A stretch of 55,321 nt of DNA, taken from positions 1-55,321 of the forward strand of contig NZ_JACAPR010000020.1 in the NCBI RefSeq assembly GCF_013385635.1, in the 5' to 3' direction. The stretch is from Pseudomonas gingeri (GTDB lineage: Bacteria > Pseudomonadota > Gammaproteobacteria > Pseudomonadales > Pseudomonadaceae). The number at the start of each line of letters is the position of its first letter. Position 1 is the stretch's first letter. The notes below the pieces were generated by a model. It was not told the DNA's origin. It saw nothing but the letters and a program-made list of their open reading frames with translations, and searched no databases. Position numbers and translations under genes: made by a program. Of the stretch, positions 19,072-25,724 are shown piece by piece.

Positions 19072-19465
19072 ATTGTCGCAATAGCACAACTCTCTGTCGA
19101 GACCGGTCAAACCAGCCTCGTGCCCCTCTCATACATTTCACGTTAATACATATCAGCGAACACTGGACTTCTTCGACTCCGAGTACACGTCCATCTTGGG
19201 GGAAATTGTTCTCTGCCTGACTCAGCTTCGAAATACCGCTGTGCTATGACGCCGCCGCATTCGAATTCTGCCCTGATTTAGGCTCCCGGACATGAAGGAG
19301 GTTTTCCTTTGGAGATCTCCGGCATGAATACGCTCGACTACCTCGATCAAAAAATGCAAAGCGGAATGGTTCAACCAGGTCTATGGTCCTCAGGGCTGGT
19401 GGAGTTGGGATGCGACGTAGGATTGCATAGGAGACGTGGTTTCCGATCTGCCGACATGAAACACG
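19072..19465 (+). pseudogene. Decayed copy of the 3' third of the DUF1173 gene
   Basis: Stretches match the intact gene in order but are interrupted by frameshifts and stops. CAACTCTCTGTCGAG (about 19086) matches 18210 onwards. ATATCAGCGAACACTGGA matches the region coding HISERW. GAAATACCGCTGTGCTATGACGCC matches the region coding LRYDA. ATGAATACGCTCGACTACCTC matches GMNTPDYL, and GGTGGAGTTGGGATG matches WWSWD. The homology starts inside the gene, so this is a remnant of a diverged second DUF1173 gene or of a partial duplication. No functional product is expected. Confidence 0.75.
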
Positions 19466-19560
19466 GGTCATCACCACAATCAGTCTGTGCGAGGACAGAC
19501 AAACGATGATGGTGGTTGGCATAACTCATAGAGTGAGGTTTTTTAACAAGGGAGTGGGAG

Positions 19561-20034
19561 ATGCCTTTTGAAAGTGCCAACTGTTATGGCTATGCTTGGA
19601 ACGTCAATCTTAACTTCGATCCTGGGTCAATTGCCATGAACAAAGACGTCCGTGCGGGAGTCGAAATAGATCATGACGGAACTCTTGAGTCGGCCAAAGC
19701 AAAAGTCATGGAAGCGTGTCGCAGAGATGGGTTGACGGACGTGGCAGGTGCCTTAAGCTATCCGATAGCAATATTTATCAATAAGTATGCAGAGCACTAC
19801 GACTTTCATTTTTATCGATACGGCCCGAATAAATGGAGTCATAAAATGGGCAGCAACCCAGACGTTGAGATTGTAGAGGATATTGAGGATCCCGTGGCAT
19901 ATAACCTCCTTCTCGTAAATACATTAGACCCTAACAAAGATCTGATCACGGGCCAGCTATATTGCGGTGTACTGTACCGTCCCAATGACCGGACCGATCA
20001 GCAAATCTCGAATGCTGTTGATGATCTGGACTGA
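19561..20034 (+). CDS. Small protein with NCYGYA and HFYR/WSHK motifs, possible papain-like fold
   Basis: 157 residues, start preceded by GGGAGTGGGAG. Conserved-looking motifs are NCYGYAW (Cys8), DFHFYRYGP (His83) and KWSHKMG (His94). This Cys ... F/YHFYR ... WSHK arrangement is shared by a loosely described group of bacterial and phage proteins that look like minimal cysteine peptidases or amidases, with the N-terminal Cys and the mid-protein His as catalytic pair. That reading is from memory of the motif, not from alignment. No signal peptide or membrane segment. It stands alone between the DUF1173 remnant and a convergent minus-strand ICE gene. Confidence 0.6.
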   Translation: MPFESANCYGYAWNVNLNFDPGSIAMNKDVRAGVEIDHDGTLESAKAKVMEACRRDGLTDVAGALSYPIAIFINKYAEHYDFHFYRYGPNKWSHKMGSNPDVEIVEDIEDPVAYNLLLVNTLDPNKDLITGQLYCGVLYRPNDRTDQQISNAVDDLD

Positions 20035-20175
20035 AGAGGTCTTAGTGGATGCGTGTACCTACTCATACCCGTCTTCTGGATGCTTAGGCCTGCCCAGTGT
20101 CGAGTTGGAGAATGGCTGCTTGACGGACCGCGTGCGCCACTCTGAGACGCCAGTGCACACCTGTCAAAAATAGAA

Positions 20176-20211
20176 AACCGCCTACTCACCCCAAGAGGTG
20201 AGCAGACGGTT
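20176..20211 (-). terminator. Terminator hairpin after the plasmid-related gene
   Basis: CTCACC (20185-20190) pairs with GGTGAG (20197-20202), extended by AACCG (20176-20180) with CGGTT (20207-20211). On the minus strand it is followed by TTTCTATTTTTG. It sits 36 bases beyond the stop of the minus-strand gene and just past the convergent plus-strand gene, so it may serve both. Confidence 0.75.
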
Positions 20212-20246
20212 CATGAGCCTCAGCTAGGCTGGGGTAGGGTGGTGAA

Positions 20247-20864
20247 TCAGTCCTCCGAGGACAGGATCAGCGTGGTAAAACTTCTGTCCGCTTCGGTGAT
20301 GATCTGTAGCCTGTTTTCCTCTCCGGCCTTCACCTCGTACGCTGAGAACAAGCGCGTGCCATGTAACAGCGCCTGCTCGTTGGCCTGCTTGTCTTCATCG
20401 CCCAGGTCCCCCCAATCACCGATAAGGTGACGGCGCAGGTAGGCCGATATATCCAGCAGACCTTGCTCCTTCAGCGCATCCACGCCTCGGGTTGTCAGGA
20501 TATGGCCAGGAGCGAAGAACAATCCTGGCACACGTTGTTCAGGCACATAGACCTCATGCCTGAGCATGATTTGCAGCCCCTGGAGTTGCCCTTGCATACG
20601 CACGACGGCAAGGCGCAGTTCCAGTCGATTTCCATCAAGAACATCACACTCAACTCCGAAGTCATAGAACGCCGGGATTTCGTCCGAGGTGCACTGACAA
20701 ATCGCCTCGTAGGCTGCTTGGATTGCATCACACCGACGTATAAACATCAGCACTCGAGCCAAAGGCCCCTGGATGTAAATGGTTTCAAACCAGGCGCTTT
20801 CACTGAAAACGATAGGCAGTTTGAGTAGCTGTGCCTGTTGCTCAGTAGGCGTTTCGATCTTCAT
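20247..20864 (-). CDS. ICE/plasmid-related protein of unknown function
   Basis: 205 residues from the ATG at 20864. GGAGAG lies directly upstream, whereas a longer reading from 20948 would run through the leader hairpins. The C-terminal half (ILTTRGVDAL ... HLIGDWGDLGDEDKQANEQA ... GTRLFSAYEV ... IITEADRSFTTL) matches a small domain found in many ICE and plasmid proteins, usually labelled plasmid-related, alone or fused to other N-termini. Its biochemical role is unknown. The N-terminal half is not recognised. Its start site is occluded by a perfect 10-bp hairpin (20865-20899). Confidence 0.75.
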   Translation of the reverse strand: MKIETPTEQQAQLLKLPIVFSESAWFETIYIQGPLARVLMFIRRCDAIQAAYEAICQCTSDEIPAFYDFGVECDVLDGNRLELRLAVVRMQGQLQGLQIMLRHEVYVPEQRVPGLFFAPGHILTTRGVDALKEQGLLDISAYLRRHLIGDWGDLGDEDKQANEQALLHGTRLFSAYEVKAGEENRLQIITEADRSFTTLILSSED

Positions 20865-20932
20865 GTGTCTCTCCAGAAAAACCCAAAACGGAGAGACACG
20901 TCGCCCGCACGGGGAGTGTTCCCCGCATGGGC
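20865..20932 (-). promoter_or_regulatory. Tandem-hairpin leader of the plasmid-related gene
   Basis: Proximal hairpin: GTGTCTCTCC and GGAGAGACAC are perfect 10-base complements (20865-20874 and 20890-20899). One arm holds the ribosome site and touches the ATG. Distal dyad: GGGGA-gtgt-TCCCC (20911-20924) inside GCCC/GGGC (20903-20906, 20929-20932), all with the same centre at 20917.5. The near edge of the distal inner arm is 47 bases from the ATG. Confidence 0.65.
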
Positions 20933-21027
20933 AAAATAGGTGGTACATCAGCGCATGGGCAGTGCCCGTGCGTTACTGCTGGTAGGCTACAGGCAGGAGC
21001 CTGTCAGCCGAGGGTTGAAGCGTGCCG

Positions 21028-21522
21028 TCAGAACTTGAAGGTGTTGGCAAGGAAGTTGAGGAGCTCTCTGCCTACCGGTATGGCCAGACAGAGAATGATG
21101 ATGCCAAACTGCCAATTGGCGAGTTTGTATCTCGACTCCAGGCTTAAATGTGATTCCCGAAGATCGCTGCCTTGCTTCTCCATGGATATTCGAAGGTCGT
21201 TACCTTGTCTTTCCATCGCAAGGCGAAGGTCATTTCCCTGTTTTTCCAGCGCCAGGCGAAAATCACTGCCTTGCTTTTCAATCAAGGCGCTTTGTTTCTC
21301 GATCGCCAAGCGGAATTCGTAACCCTGCTCCTTGATCGAGGAGTGAAGCTCTTCCCTGAGCTCTGAAATTGACCTGTTCAGTCGTGCCTCTGTTTCCGAG
21401 AGGTCGGACTTTGATGCCAGTGTTTGCACTTCAGCCTCCCAAGCTTCAACAACAGCTTTTGCGTCGTCTCGACTTACATTGGCGGATTGTAGAACATCGA
21501 AAAATACAGCCGATGGATTCAT
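21028..21522 (-). CDS. Coiled-coil protein with C-terminal membrane helix (DUF1640-like)
   Basis: 164 residues from the ATG at 21522 (CAGGAG 6-11 bases upstream). After an N-terminal helix (VSRDDAKAVVEAWEAEV), residues about 40-125 form a long coiled coil with a striking 11-residue repeat, G-x-D-h-R-h-x-h-E-K/R-Q, repeated at least three times. Residues about 135-155 (FGIIILCLAIPVGRELL) form a single membrane helix. The outline is that of the DUF1640/CCDC90 family of tail-anchored coiled-coil proteins, common on mobile elements. Its function in bacteria is unknown. It lies between two other ICE genes in the same orientation. Confidence 0.65.
   Translation of the reverse strand: MNPSAVFFDVLQSANVSRDDAKAVVEAWEAEVQTLASKSDLSETEARLNRSISELREELHSSIKEQGYEFRLAIEKQSALIEKQGSDFRLALEKQGNDLRLAMERQGNDLRISMEKQGSDLRESHLSLESRYKLANWQFGIIILCLAIPVGRELLNFLANTFKF
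21171..21269 (-). repeat. Three tandem 33-bp units inside the coiled-coil gene
   Basis: Units at 21171-21203, 21204-21236 and 21237-21269 share the frame and most bases and encode the 11-residue coiled-coil repeat. A diverged fourth unit begins at 21270. Such in-frame units can change copy number by slippage. Confidence 0.7.
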
Positions 21523-21556
21523 AGTTTCTCCTGCTGTCAGCGTGCGACAACGAGCA

Positions 21557-21589
21557 CCCACCTGACGGTGAGTGACCGTCGTCGGTGGG
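21557..21589 (-). promoter_or_regulatory. Dyad upstream of the coiled-coil gene
   Basis: GACGGT (21564-21569) pairs with ACCGTC (21575-21580), enclosed by CCCACC (21557-21562) and GGTGGG (21584-21589). The inner arm begins 42 bases from the ATG. The arm sequence differs from the GGGGAA-type dyads of the other three genes while keeping pairing and position. A second, weaker stem (GACAAC/GCTGTC with one wobble, 21533-21551) abuts the ribosome site. Confidence 0.55.
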
Positions 21590-21894
21590 GCCAAGCACTG
21601 TGTCGACGATTGAGCTCGACGACCGTTCGCACGTGCGATTGCTTGGCAAACTTGGGGTGATCAGTGCGCCCGAAGCGCACCGTAGCCTTGAAGATCCTGG
21701 CTACCTGGGTGACGCTCCTAACGACATCAATCCATGCCTGATAGTCGACTCAAAACCACGGAGTCGAACAGTCAGACATTGCTTAGGATGCTGTAGGCCT
21801 AAGCTTGGTTTATGACCTGCCACTGATCGTGCCTTTCGACCTCTTCAGTGGCGCGTGTCACTTGAAAAGCGCCCGGTGGACGCTTTTATCGGGC
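21590..21894. other. Gap between the coiled-coil and RadC-like genes
   Basis: About 300 bases with no supported gene, terminator or recognised repeat beyond the adjoining leader dyad. It probably holds the promoter of the coiled-coil gene. Confidence 0.3.
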
Positions 21895-22389
21895 TTACAG
21901 CATGCCTCGTTCAGCCATGGATAACGGAGAACCGGCGGCTACGATGATGTGGTCCAGCAACCTCATTTCCATCAGCTCGAGGGCGTTCTTCAGGTGCCGA
22001 GTCAGCCTGCGATCATCTTCGCTTGGCAGCGCACATCCCGAAGGATGGTTATGCGCCACGATCAGGGCCGAGGCATTGTGTGCCAGGGCTCGCTTGATGA
22101 TCTGCCGGGGGTGAACCCGTACATCGTTGATACAGCCATGAAACAACACCTCAAACTTCAGGATCTGGTGCTTGTTGTCCAGAAAGACCACGGCGAAAAC
22201 CTCATGGTCCACCGCAGCCAGCTTCATCTTGAGATAGCTGCCGACCTGCAACGGGTTAAGCAACGAACCCTCGCGTGTGAACAACCGGCGATCCAGGATC
22301 TGCATCGCCCGCTCAATCACCCGATCTTCCTCGGCACACGACATCGCCTCAGGTGCTACGCCATCGGCCACAGTGATAGAAATACCCAT
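21895..22389 (-). CDS. RadC-like JAB1/MPN (JAMM) domain protein of an ICE
   Basis: 164 residues from the ATG at 22389 (GGAGG 7 bases upstream). The C-terminal MPN domain has the metal-binding JAMM motif HNHPSG-x4-SEDD, preceded by EVLFHGCINDVRVHPRQII, the hallmark of the RadC family. RadC-like genes are standard cargo of conjugative elements and genomic islands; a DNA-repair role is doubtful and their real substrate is unknown. It is shorter than chromosomal RadC (about 220 residues) and lacks the helix-hairpin-helix start, as usual for the mobile-element type. It carries the island-type dyad in its leader. Confidence 0.88.
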   Translation of the reverse strand: MGISITVADGVAPEAMSCAEEDRVIERAMQILDRRLFTREGSLLNPLQVGSYLKMKLAAVDHEVFAVVFLDNKHQILKFEVLFHGCINDVRVHPRQIIKRALAHNASALIVAHNHPSGCALPSEDDRRLTRHLKNALELMEMRLLDHIIVAAGSPLSMAERGML

Positions 22390-22454
22390 GTACTGACCTC
22401 CGTCCAACATCAAGGAGGCATACCTTTCCCGAGGGAAACGTATTCCCCCGCGGG
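22390..22454 (-). promoter_or_regulatory. Dyad leader of the RadC-like gene
   Basis: GGGAA-acgta-TTCCC (22433-22447) is flanked by CCC (22428-22430) and GGG (22452-22454). The inner arm begins 44 bases from the ATG. A short stem CCTCC/GGAGG (22397-22401, 22414-22418) would cover the ribosome site; at 5 bp it is weak by itself. Confidence 0.5.
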
Positions 22455-22495
22455 TAAAAGAAGGCGCCGGTGAGGGCGCCTTGAAAGCGTGAAGG

Positions 22496-23146
22496 TCAGG
22501 CCACGTGCTGTGTGCCTGTCAGGTGTTCCGATTGCTTCGACGATGCCAATACCTCTGGCGCCTCAATAGCCCCCGGATGCTCACTGCCCCCAACCTCATC
22601 AGCGTCTGCCGGTGGGATCGAGTCAGCCCTTGCAACGGTGGCCTCAGGAACACCCGGTGTACCAGAAGCCTGCGCCGCGTCAGGAGAGTCAATGGCTTCA
22701 GCCTCAGCAGCAGGTGCCGATGGTGCCGAATCAGCGTCTTCTTCCTTGGGTGGCGCGGTGTAGATCACGTCGCCGTTGATCATCACCATCAGCACAGACA
22801 GCAGGTTGGCCCGAAGACTCGCTCCTGGCTGACCTTGCTTCTCGCCCTGCTGATGGATGAAGGGCACGACCCAGATGCCACTCAGAATGAACCGTACCAG
22901 GACGGTTTCGCCTGAGTTGATGGCATGGGCGCACTTTTTGACGATTTCTTTTGCAGCGGTACCGATCACTCGGCAGTCAAAGTAGGTGTAGCTGCGATCA
23001 TCCTCAGGACCATACAGCGCCCCCACTTTGACCAGCAGATACGGATCGCCTTTGGGAGGCGTAATCGTCCGTACATTGCTCAGATACCCCAAACCGTAAG
23101 TGTGCTGGTTGAAGTACTTCTTTTCTTCGCTATTGATCTCACTCAT
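22496..23146 (-). CDS. STY4534-family (DUF3577) ICE replication protein
   Basis: 216 residues from the ATG at 23146 (AAAAGGAG just upstream). The N-terminal 130 residues (YFNQHTYGLGYLSNVR ... KGDPYLLVKVGALYG ... YTYFDCRVIG ... VLVRFILSGI) match the DUF3577/STY4534 family, annotated as ICE replication proteins of Salmonella SPI-7-like and pKLC102-like elements. The beta-rich core resembles a single-strand-binding fold; this is an inference. The C-terminal 80 residues are low-complexity, rich in Ala, Glu, Pro and Ser, and probably disordered. It precedes the divergent MobH relaxase gene. Confidence 0.85.
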   Translation of the reverse strand: MSEINSEEKKYFNQHTYGLGYLSNVRTITPPKGDPYLLVKVGALYGPEDDRSYTYFDCRVIGTAAKEIVKKCAHAINSGETVLVRFILSGIWVVPFIHQQGEKQGQPGASLRANLLSVLMVMINGDVIYTAPPKEEDADSAPSAPAAEAEAIDSPDAAQASGTPGVPEATVARADSIPPADADEVGGSEHPGAIEAPEVLASSKQSEHLTGTQHVA

Positions 23147-23222
23147 GTGCTTCTCCTTTTCAACATGGAAAGGGGGAAGCACCGACCCCGAGGGGAAAGT
23201 AACTTCCCCCAACGGGTGGTGC
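23147..23222 (-). promoter_or_regulatory. Two overlapping hairpins before the STY4534-family gene
   Basis: Proximal: 15-base arms at 23147-23161 and 23168-23182 with 13 pairs; one arm holds AGGAG and touches the ATG. Distal: GGGGAA-agtaac-TTCCCC (23192-23209) inside GCACC/GGTGC (23179-23183, 23218-23222), one shared centre at 23200.5. The outer distal arm overlaps the proximal arm by 4 bases, so the full forms are mutually exclusive. Confidence 0.65.
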
Positions 23223-23621
23223 AGCATGCGTCCGCTCATCAGCAAGGCTGAGAAGTGACCGCATTACTGAACGCGACAGCGGCCTGGGTCGATCAACGCG
23301 AAGAACGCGCTGTAGCCTCCTAGATCATGACTACCCGGAAATGTCGCTGACAATGCCAGCAGAACACGCCTCCAGCATGGGAAAGCAATCCATGAAGGTC
23401 CAGTCCGCTTCTTCGATGGTGCGCGTAGGACAACTCACTTCATCACCAGGCTCTGGCAAAACCCTCACGCCTCAACCCCGTTTTCCCATGGAGGCAATCG
23501 GCCTGAAAAGGTCATAACGCAAAGGAGAAAAGGAAAGGGGAGTAAGGGAAGCAAAGCGAAGGGTAAAAGGCCTACCCGAAAAGGCCTCCCTGGAACCGAA
23601 AAGGAAAAGGACCGTATTTCC
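23223..23621. other. Divergent gap before the relaxase gene, possible oriT
   Basis: No gene supported. From about 23517 the plus strand is almost pure purine for over 50 bases, then carries GGGTA-aaaggcc-TACCC (23561-23577) and two AAAAGGCCT units (23565-23590). Origins of transfer often lie beside the relaxase gene with such a strand bias and short inverted repeats, but no known nic sequence was recognised. Confidence 0.3.
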
Positions 23622-23642
23622 ATGAGCACGGATGACACCTGA
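23622..23642 (+). CDS. Possible six-codon leader ORF coupled to mobH
   Basis: ATG at 23622 reads MSTDDT and stops at 23640-23642, with the stop directly abutting the relaxase ATG (TGAATG). AAGGA lies about 11 bases before it, while the relaxase ATG itself has only a weak ribosome site. Translational coupling through this minicistron is plausible. Whether it is translated is unknown. Confidence 0.35.
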   Translation: MSTDDT

Positions 23643-25577
23643 ATGATTTGGCGCTGGCTGCTGAAAAAACCTTCCGTACCTCCCACCCCGAACAAGGGCG
23701 AACTCCCCGCCGAATACTTCCAGCCCCAGTCGGCGACCGAGCTGCTCTCCACCCCGCGCCGGGAAAAACTCCTGGGGCAGATCTGGCAGCGTACCTCCCT
23801 GTCACGCCAGCAATTCGAGGAACTCTATCGGGTCCCCATCGAGCGCTACGCCGAACTGGTCCAGCAATTGCCCGCCTCGGAAAACCATCATCATGCGTAT
23901 CCCGGCGGCATGCTCGACCACGGCCTGGAGATCATGGTCTACGCCCTGAAGCTGCGACAGTCCCACCTGCTGCCGATAGGGGCCGGGGCTGAGGCCCAGG
24001 CTGCCCAAACGGAGGCCTGGACCGTGGCCATTGCCTACGCGGCCCTGTTGCACGACATCGGCAAGATCATCGTCGATGTCGAGGTGGAGCTGTCCAATGG
24101 CGCTCTATGGCACCCCTGGATGGGGCCACTCAACCGACCGTACCGATTCAGGTACGTCAAAGACCGCACCTACAAGCTCCACGGCGCTTCGGCGGGCCTG
24201 CTCTTCACCCAGATACTGCCTCACGCCACCCTCAACTGGCTGATCACCTACCGTGAGCCCTGGAGTGCCCTGACCTATGTCATGGCCGGGCAGTACGAAC
24301 ACGCCGGTCTTCTGGGGGAGCTGGTCATTCAGGCGGACCAGGCATCGATCGCCAAGGAGTTGGGTGGCAACCCGACCAAAGCCCTGGCCGCGCCCAAATC
24401 ATCTCTGCAACGGCGGCTGATCGAAGGCCTGCGTTACCTGGTCTGCGAGCAACTGAAACTCAACCAGGCCCGTGCCTCGGACGGCTGGTTGACCGAGGAC
24501 GCGCTGTGGCTCGTCAGCAAGACGGTGGCCGACAAACTCCGGGCTCATCTGCTGTCCCAGGGCGCGGAGGGCATTCCGTCTTCGAACCCCATCCTGTTCA
24601 ACATCCTTCAAGACAACTCGATCATTCAGGTCAACCCCGAAGGCCAGGCGATCTGGACCGCCACCATTCAAAACGGCAAATGGAAAAAGACCCTGACCTT
24701 CCTCAAGGTGGCACCTGCACTGATCTGGGAAAAGGCCGAACGACCACCGGCCTTTGCGGGCTCAGTCACCGTCGAGGTGACCACCGAGAAGAGCGAGGAG
24801 GGCGAGCCTACCGGTCACGCCGAAACACCCCGGGACACCACCGCTGAGCTTTGTCCACCCGAGCTGCCTCCCAGCTGGGACACAACACCGGATTGGCCTC
24901 AACCCCATGCACAGGAGGAGATGGCATTCGAAACGCCGCCTCACTACATCACCGATGTCCCGGATCACGACGATCATGCTCCGCAATGGGCACAGAACGA
25001 TACCCACCACGACACCGACAGCCACGCTGATCAGGTTCCGGCCTACGTGCCAGCCCCTTCAATGAGGCCCGCGGATGACGTCCTTGAGCCGCCGGCCAAG
25101 CTCGTTCCCGAGTCCGCCGTCCCCCCTGCGTTGCCGAAGAGGAAAACCACTCCAACCACTGCCCGATCCTCACCGTCCGATACGCCCGCTGACGCCCTGG
25201 GCAAGGCCTTCATCCAGTGGCTGCGCAAAGGCATCCTCACCAACAGGATCACGGTCAACAATGCGACCGCCAAGGTTCATAGCGTGGCCGGTACAGCCTT
25301 TCTGATCTCCCCAGGCATCTTTCAGTGCTACACCGACGAGCACCCCGAAGTCGCCCGGGCTGCAAAGCTGCAAGGCACCACTGATTGGCGCTGGCTACAA
25401 CGCTGCTTCGAGAAACTGGGTGTACACCACAGGAGTGAAGCCGACGAGAACATATGGATCTGCGAGGTCCAGGGCCCACGCAAAACCCGGAACATCAAAG
25501 GCTATCTGCTCAAGGATCCTCTGCTGATCTTCAGTGAGGTGCCCTATGACAATCCCTACCTGCGAATGAAGGAGTGA
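23643..25577 (+). CDS. MobH-family relaxase (TraI_2 domain) of an ICE
   Basis: 644 residues. The N-terminal TraI_2 relaxase domain (about residues 40-330) shows the HD-hydrolase-like metal motifs ENHHHAYPGGMLDHGLEI and AYAALLHDIGKIIVDVEV that define the MobH class (R391/SXT TraI, pKLC102-type elements). A low-complexity acidic/proline linker covers about 380-515. The TraI_2 C-terminal domain covers about 520-644 (ALGKAFIQWLRKGILTNRITVNNA ... KGYLLKDPLLIF). MobH nicks DNA at oriT and leads the strand into the recipient. The gene is full length. In related ICEs an integrase gene often follows; here a terminator and a lipoprotein gene follow instead. Confidence 0.92.
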   Translation: MIWRWLLKKPSVPPTPNKGELPAEYFQPQSATELLSTPRREKLLGQIWQRTSLSRQQFEELYRVPIERYAELVQQLPASENHHHAYPGGMLDHGLEIMVYALKLRQSHLLPIGAGAEAQAAQTEAWTVAIAYAALLHDIGKIIVDVEVELSNGALWHPWMGPLNRPYRFRYVKDRTYKLHGASAGLLFTQILPHATLNWLITYREPWSALTYVMAGQYEHAGLLGELVIQADQASIAKELGGNPTKALAAPKSSLQRRLIEGLRYLVCEQLKLNQARASDGWLTEDALWLVSKTVADKLRAHLLSQGAEGIPSSNPILFNILQDNSIIQVNPEGQAIWTATIQNGKWKKTLTFLKVAPALIWEKAERPPAFAGSVTVEVTTEKSEEGEPTGHAETPRDTTAELCPPELPPSWDTTPDWPQPHAQEEMAFETPPHYITDVPDHDDHAPQWAQNDTHHDTDSHADQVPAYVPAPSMRPADDVLEPPAKLVPESAVPPALPKRKTTPTTARSSPSDTPADALGKAFIQWLRKGILTNRITVNNATAKVHSVAGTAFLISPGIFQCYTDEHPEVARAAKLQGTTDWRWLQRCFEKLGVHHRSEADENIWICEVQGPRKTRNIKGYLLKDPLLIFSEVPYDNPYLRMKE

Positions 25578-25654
25578 GTACACGACACCTTCGCCAGAGG
25601 CACTCATCCAGTTTTAGGAGCTAAGTGTTCAGTTGCAGGAACGCTTCTGGCAGC

Positions 25655-25679
25655 GCCTGCTATCGGCCAAAAGCTGCCC
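25655..25679 (-). repeat. Dispersed intergenic repeat, copy 2
   Basis: On the minus strand GCAGCTTTTGGCCGATAGCA, close to copy 1 at 4377-4400. It overlaps the stem of the mobH terminator. Confidence 0.5.
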
Positions 25680-25699
25680 GTGATGATCGGTAGCTTTTT
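25669..25699 (+). terminator. Terminator after mobH
   Basis: AAAAGCT (25669-25675) pairs with AGCTTTT (25692-25698), with further pairing inside; TTTTT ends the stem. It is 92 bases beyond the relaxase stop and before the convergent lipoprotein gene. Confidence 0.6.
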
Positions 25700-25724
25700 A
25701 CGAAAAAGGCCCGATCGAATCAAA

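Noticed and set aside
21895..22389. Chromosomal DNA-repair radC
   Set aside because: Too short, lacks the N-terminal helix-hairpin-helix and sits among ICE genes; called RadC-like only.
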